Assembly (NCBI GenBank): GCA_002441265.1
Contig: DJVQ01000045.1
Span: 62,001-126,000, forward strand
DNA: 64,000 nucleotides
Direction of reading: 5' to 3'
Source of the DNA: Syntrophaceae bacterium UBA6252
Lineage (GTDB): Bacteria > Desulfobacterota > Syntrophia > Syntrophales > UBA6807
Shown piece after piece: positions 60,459 through 64,000 of the stretch (positions are counted from its first letter, which is position 1; each line of letters starts with the position of its first letter). The notes beneath the pieces were generated by a model that was given only the letters and a program-made list of their open reading frames with translations, did not search any database and was not told the DNA's origin. A program made the position numbers and the translations under genes.

Positions 60459-62834
60459 ATGAACGTCAGTACCAAATGGCTCAGTACCTATGTCGATTTA
60501 TCCGGAATCACGCCGCAGCACCTCGCGGATCGTTTAACGTTAGCCGGACTTGAAGTGGAAGGCATTCAACCCATCGCGCAGGGCACCAACCTGGTGATCG
60601 GGGAGGTGTTGACCTGTGAACCGATGCCTCATTCGGATCACCTCAGTGTGACCACCGTCGATACCGGATCGCAGGTGCTTTCGATCGTCTGCGGAGCGCC
60701 CAATGTGGCTGCTGGACAGCGCGTGATTGTCGCTCAAAACGGCAGTGTGCTGCCGCAGGTCACCATCAAGAAAACCAGCATCAAGGGTTACGAAAGCAAC
60801 GGGATGATCTGTTCGTTGTTGGAGCTTGGGGTTGATCCCAAAAGCTTAAGCGAATCGCAAAAAGAAGGAATTGAAGTATTGGGTTCGGATGCCCCGATCG
60901 GGGGCGATCCGTTGGCCTACTTGGGCTTGGATGATGCGATCCTGGATGTCAAACTGACCCCCAACCGCAGTGACTGCAACGCGTTGTGGTCCTTGGCTTT
61001 GGAAGTCGGTGCGCTTTTAAATCGTCCGGTTCACTTGCCGAAAGCTCCAGTTTACACTGAAAAAGAGTCCACCTTGGTGGTGGGTTCAGCGACGGCGAAA
61101 TGCCCGGTGTTTATCGGGAAGTCGATTGGTCAGCTCACCGTTGGTCCCTCGCCTTTATGGCTCAAACGGGCTTTAAACGCCGTTGGCATCAAATCCATCA
61201 ACAACGTGGTCGATATCTCCAACTACGTCATGATCGAAACGGGTCAGCCCTTGCACTTTTATGATGCATCCAAACTGGCTAAACCGGAGATCATTGTCAA
61301 AGATCAATTAACAGGCATTGTCAAAACCTTGGATGAATCGGAGATTCATCTGCACCACGACGACATTGTCATCACGTGCGATGGTCATTCCATCGGCTTG
61401 GCCGGAATCATGGGGGGCGATGATTCCAAAATCGATGAGTCGACGACGGCGATCGTGATTGAAGCTGCGCAGTTTTCACCGGCGCAGATCCGGCACACTT
61501 CCCGGCGCGTCAACCTGATGACCGAAGCGTCGTTGCGTTTCCAAAAAGGTTTGGATCCAATGGCCGCAGCCAAAGCGGTTGAACGTTCCACACAACTTTT
61601 GGTTGAGTTGGCCAATGCGTCAGAACTTGAAAAAACCGTGGTTTACGGACAACCCGATGCAACGCCTAAAACGGTTTCCGTAACAGCCTCGCATGTGCAA
61701 CGCTTACTGGGAACGCCGGTGAGTAACGACACCATCCTTGATATCTTTACCCGTTTGCACTTTAGTCCCGTTGTTCAGGGTGATACGTTGGTTTGTAGGA
61801 TTCCAAGCTATCGTTTGGACATCAGCGTCGCCCAAGACTTGATTGAAGAAGTGGGCCGATTTGTCGGCTATGGGGATCTTATGGGGACCTTACCGGTCAT
61901 GCCGATGACGCTTGGCGGGTATGATGCACGTCAAACCTTGCGCAATCGCATCCGCGCGTTGGCTGTGGGTTTTGGCCTGCATGAAGTCATCACGTACACC
62001 CTGGTTCACGCCACCAAGACCACCCAAGGCGTCAATCCGATTCCGCATCCGGATTCACTGATCTCACCGCTTTCGGATGAACGTCAGTACATCCGCAATA
62101 GCCTTTTGCCCAGTGTGTTGGAAAGTGTGGCGTACAATCAAGCGCACAAACAAAGCGACTTCCAGCTTTTTGAGATCTCAGCCTTGACACACACCAAAAC
62201 CAATGAGGAACGTTTAGTGCTCATACAAGCCGGTAAGCAAGTGTTGAGTCGTTGGCAGCATGAAACGCGTGATTATGACTTCTACAGCTTAAAGGGCTTG
62301 GTGGAAGTGATGATGGAAGAGTTGGGCTTTGCACCGCAACGTCTCAGCTGGATTCCGGTGAGCGATCATCCGTTTTTTCACCCGACACAAAGTGTCAAGG
62401 TGGTTCTTGATCGCACCGAATTGGGTATTTTGGGCAAGCAACACCCGTTGGCGGCCAAAGCCTTGGGGATGGATCCGGTCTTGATGGCGGAACTTAATCT
62501 GGAACCTTTACTGAAATCCAAGACCGCCAAGATCAAGTACTCTGCCATCAACAAAGCTCCCGTCGTGGTGCGCGATTTAGCGTTGTTGGTTGAGCGCACA
62601 GTCAGTGCGGCTCAGATCGAAAAAACGATAGCTGAAGCGGCCAAGGCTGTGCTTTTGGATGTGGAGATCTTCGATGTGTACACGGGGGAGCGCATTGATG
62701 CTTCGAAACAATCCGTGGCCTTAACACTGCGCCTACAGGGTGAACAAACCTTGACGGATGCCGAAATCGCTCAAACGATGAACGCCATCACCGAAGCTCT
62801 CGAACGCAAACTCAGCGCGACCCTGCGTGGATAG
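60459..62834 (+). CDS. pheT: Phenylalanyl-tRNA synthetase beta chain
   Basis: A 791-residue protein of normal length. Domains: B1/tRNA-binding EMAP-like domain (about 40-150, VIGEVLTCEPMPHSDHLSVT), B3/B4 editing region (about 205-375, SINNVVDISNYVMIETGQPL), B5 (about 400-475), core (about 480-690) and FDX-ACB at the end (YSAINKAPVVVRDLALLVER). It pairs with PheS in an alpha2-beta2 enzyme. AGGAGG precedes the ATG, ten bases after pheS. Base and codon use are unlike the first 59.9 kb. Confidence 0.95.
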   Translation: MNVSTKWLSTYVDLSGITPQHLADRLTLAGLEVEGIQPIAQGTNLVIGEVLTCEPMPHSDHLSVTTVDTGSQVLSIVCGAPNVAAGQRVIVAQNGSVLPQVTIKKTSIKGYESNGMICSLLELGVDPKSLSESQKEGIEVLGSDAPIGGDPLAYLGLDDAILDVKLTPNRSDCNALWSLALEVGALLNRPVHLPKAPVYTEKESTLVVGSATAKCPVFIGKSIGQLTVGPSPLWLKRALNAVGIKSINNVVDISNYVMIETGQPLHFYDASKLAKPEIIVKDQLTGIVKTLDESEIHLHHDDIVITCDGHSIGLAGIMGGDDSKIDESTTAIVIEAAQFSPAQIRHTSRRVNLMTEASLRFQKGLDPMAAAKAVERSTQLLVELANASELEKTVVYGQPDATPKTVSVTASHVQRLLGTPVSNDTILDIFTRLHFSPVVQGDTLVCRIPSYRLDISVAQDLIEEVGRFVGYGDLMGTLPVMPMTLGGYDARQTLRNRIRALAVGFGLHEVITYTLVHATKTTQGVNPIPHPDSLISPLSDERQYIRNSLLPSVLESVAYNQAHKQSDFQLFEISALTHTKTNEERLVLIQAGKQVLSRWQHETRDYDFYSLKGLVEVMMEELGFAPQRLSWIPVSDHPFFHPTQSVKVVLDRTELGILGKQHPLAAKALGMDPVLMAELNLEPLLKSKTAKIKYSAINKAPVVVRDLALLVERTVSAAQIEKTIAEAAKAVLLDVEIFDVYTGERIDASKQSVALTLRLQGEQTLTDAEIAQTMNAITEALERKLSATLRG

Positions 62835-62838
62835 CGCG

Positions 62839-62867
62839 TTGAAAAAAGCCGTTTGCTTGTTTATAAT
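62839..62867 (+). promoter_or_regulatory. Promoter of the yebC-like gene
   Basis: TTGAAA (62839-62844), exactly 17 bp, then a perfect TATAAT (62862-62867), 26 bp ahead of the ATG. The style is that of an AT-richer, Bacillota-like genome. Confidence 0.85.
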
Positions 62868-62893
62868 GTGAAAGAAATCATGAGGTAACTTTT

Positions 62894-63616
62894 ATGGGAA
62901 GAGCATTTGAAGTCCGTAAGGCAGCCATGGCTAAAACAGGCGCTGCCAAAACCAAAATTTATTCGCGTTTCGGAAAAGAAATTTATGTCGCTGCGAAATC
63001 GGGAGTTCCTGATCCGGAAATGAATCAGACGCTCAAACGCACGATTGAGAAAGCCAAAGTCGCCCAAGTTCCGGCCGACATTATCAAACGGGCCATTGAG
63101 AAAGCCAAGGGTGGGTCTGAAGAGTCCTACACCAGTGTCCGCTACGAAGGGTTTGGCCCCAACAACAGTTTCATCATCGTCGACTGTTTGACCGATAACG
63201 TCAATCGCACCGTCAGTGATGTTCGCACCTGTTTCAATAAATCCAAATCCAAAATGGGCATCTCTGGTTCGGTGTCGCACAACTTTGACCATGTCGGAGT
63301 GTTGTCGTTTGCCTTTACCGATGATGGTGCGATGCTGGATGCCTTAGTGGAAGCCGAAGTCGATGTTCAAGACATTGAAGTCGAAGATGGACAAATGACT
63401 GTTTATGTCGCACCGACGGATCTTTACGCGGCCAAAGGCGCTGTGGAGACGTTGATTCCGGATGTGAATTTCGATGTCGTGGAAAACACCATGATCCCGC
63501 AATCGTATGTGTCGGTCGAAGGGGAAGACAAAGAACTCTTCGATCGTTTGATTAGCATGCTTGATACTGTGGATGATGTTCAGGAAGTCTACCACAACGT
63601 TCAGGACAACGCATGA
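62894..63616 (+). CDS. yebC: YebC/PmpR family protein
   Basis: A 240-residue protein of normal length: AAMAKTGAAKTKIYSRFGKE near the N-terminus, VPADIIKRAIEKAKGGSEES and a C-terminal half with DGAMLDALVEAEVDVQDIEV and TLIPDVNFDVVE. The family was named as transcriptional regulators; recent work links members to relief of ribosome stalling at proline-rich stretches. Here the start of the mature-looking GRAFEVRKAAMAK differs from the more common AGHSKW start. It overlaps the next gene by 4 bp. Confidence 0.9.
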   Translation: MGRAFEVRKAAMAKTGAAKTKIYSRFGKEIYVAAKSGVPDPEMNQTLKRTIEKAKVAQVPADIIKRAIEKAKGGSEESYTSVRYEGFGPNNSFIIVDCLTDNVNRTVSDVRTCFNKSKSKMGISGSVSHNFDHVGVLSFAFTDDGAMLDALVEAEVDVQDIEVEDGQMTVYVAPTDLYAAKGAVETLIPDVNFDVVENTMIPQSYVSVEGEDKELFDRLISMLDTVDDVQEVYHNVQDNA

Positions 63617-64000
63617 GACGCGTGATTACCTATGGCACCTATGATCTGTTGCATTGGGGCCATATTCGGCTCTTGCAGCGTGCCAAGGCGTTGGGTGATT
63701 ATTTGATTGTTGCCTTGTCGACCGATGAAATCAATGCCTTCAAAGGCAAAGAAGCCTATCATCCCTATGAAGAGCGCAAAGCCATGTTGGAAGCGATCCG
63801 CTATGTCGATCTGGTCATCCCGGAATCGGAATGGGAACAAAAACGTTCCGACATTATTAATTACCACGTCGATGTCTTTGTGATCGGTGACGACTGGAAA
63901 GGCAAATTCGATCATCTGAGTGATGTGTGCGAAGTGATCTATTTACCGCGAACTGAAGGCATCTCCACCACCAAGATCAAAGCTGATCTTGAACAATCCC
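63613..64000 (+). CDS. tagD: Glycerol-3-phosphate cytidylyltransferase-like protein (TagD-like), cut by the window end
   Basis: The frame starts in an ATGA overlap with yebC and stays open for 129 codons to the window edge. VITYGTYDLLHWGHIRLLQR holds the H-x-G-H nucleotide-binding motif, and PRTEGISTTKIKADL holds the R-T-x-G-I-S-T-T signature. TagD makes CDP-glycerol from CTP and glycerol-3-phosphate for teichoic acid or related surface polymers. Teichoic acid synthesis is a Gram-positive trait, which supports a Bacillota origin for this end. Known TagD proteins are about 130 residues, so little is missing. Confidence 0.9.
   Translation, partial: MRRVITYGTYDLLHWGHIRLLQRAKALGDYLIVALSTDEINAFKGKEAYHPYEERKAMLEAIRYVDLVIPESEWEQKRSDIINYHVDVFVIGDDWKGKFDHLSDVCEVIYLPRTEGISTTKIKADLEQS

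Overview
The window holds two unlike blocks of DNA joined inside one gene. Positions 1 to about 59,900 are GC-rich, with every gene on the + strand, tightly packed, and often with overlapping stop and start codons. The gene content and order suggest a deltaproteobacterial (Desulfobacterota, perhaps Syntrophales-like) genome: a large surface-polysaccharide locus, atpZ-atpI-atpB, lipoproteins of FlgT, GNA1162 and FecR type, and thrS-infC-rpmI-rplT-pheS. This taxonomic guess is inference from gene content and style; no search was run. From about 59,900 to 64,000 base composition and codon use switch abruptly to a less GC-rich, Bacillota-like style (rest of pheS, pheT, yebC/pmpR, tagD-like). The switch lies inside pheS, so a chimeric contig is the simplest reading.

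Layout. 1-7.5 kb: end of a flippase-like membrane protein, two tandem GDP-mannose 4,6-dehydratase paralogues, and two tandem TMTC-like membrane proteins with TPR tails. 7.5-14.3 kb: secreted proteins, namely a double CAP-like protein, a Cys-rich exported protein, a transglutaminase-elicitor-like protein with a PPC domain, and a small lipoprotein. 14.3-28.5 kb: an ABC-transporter-dependent polysaccharide cluster with a CmcI-like methyltransferase, Wzm and Wzt, methyltransferases, three GT4-type glycosyltransferases, an epimerase, a GT-C-like membrane protein and two methyltransferase-glycosyltransferase fusions. 28.5-30.5 kb: a PKD-domain exported protein whose signal peptide is separated from the body by an in-frame TGA, flanked by a good promoter and a strong terminator. 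30.6-36.6 kb: an acyltransferase with a duplicated 5' end, a membrane sulfatase-like enzyme, a small YLDPGTGS membrane protein and a NoeA-like protein. 36.7-50.5 kb: a second polysaccharide cluster of Wzx type, with GT2 and GT4 glycosyltransferases, a WecA/WbpL-like and a WcaJ/PglC-like initiating transferase, a WbpB-WbpD fusion, a WbpE-like aminotransferase and a WbpM/CapD-like dehydratase. 50.5-52 kb: atpZ, atpI and atpB, then a terminator. 52.3-55.7 kb: small envelope proteins and a CDP-alcohol phosphatidyltransferase. 55.86 kb: tRNA-Val(GAC). 56.2-60.4 kb: translation genes.

How the genes work together. The GDP-mannose dehydratases and the WbpB-D, WbpE-like and WbpM-like enzymes would supply deoxy- and diacetamido-sugars. 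The initiating transferases load the lipid carrier, and the glycosyltransferases, methyltransferases and acyltransferases build and decorate the glycans. Wzm/Wzt and Wzx would provide two separate export routes. No polymerase (Wzy), ligase (WaaL) or chain-length regulator was clearly recognised.

Noncoding structure includes three copies of a roughly 123-133 bp intergenic element, two kinds of hairpin sharing a TGTAGTCC lead, a 103-bp tandem duplication over an acyltransferase start, and several promoters and terminators. No CRISPR array, insertion sequence or rRNA gene was seen.
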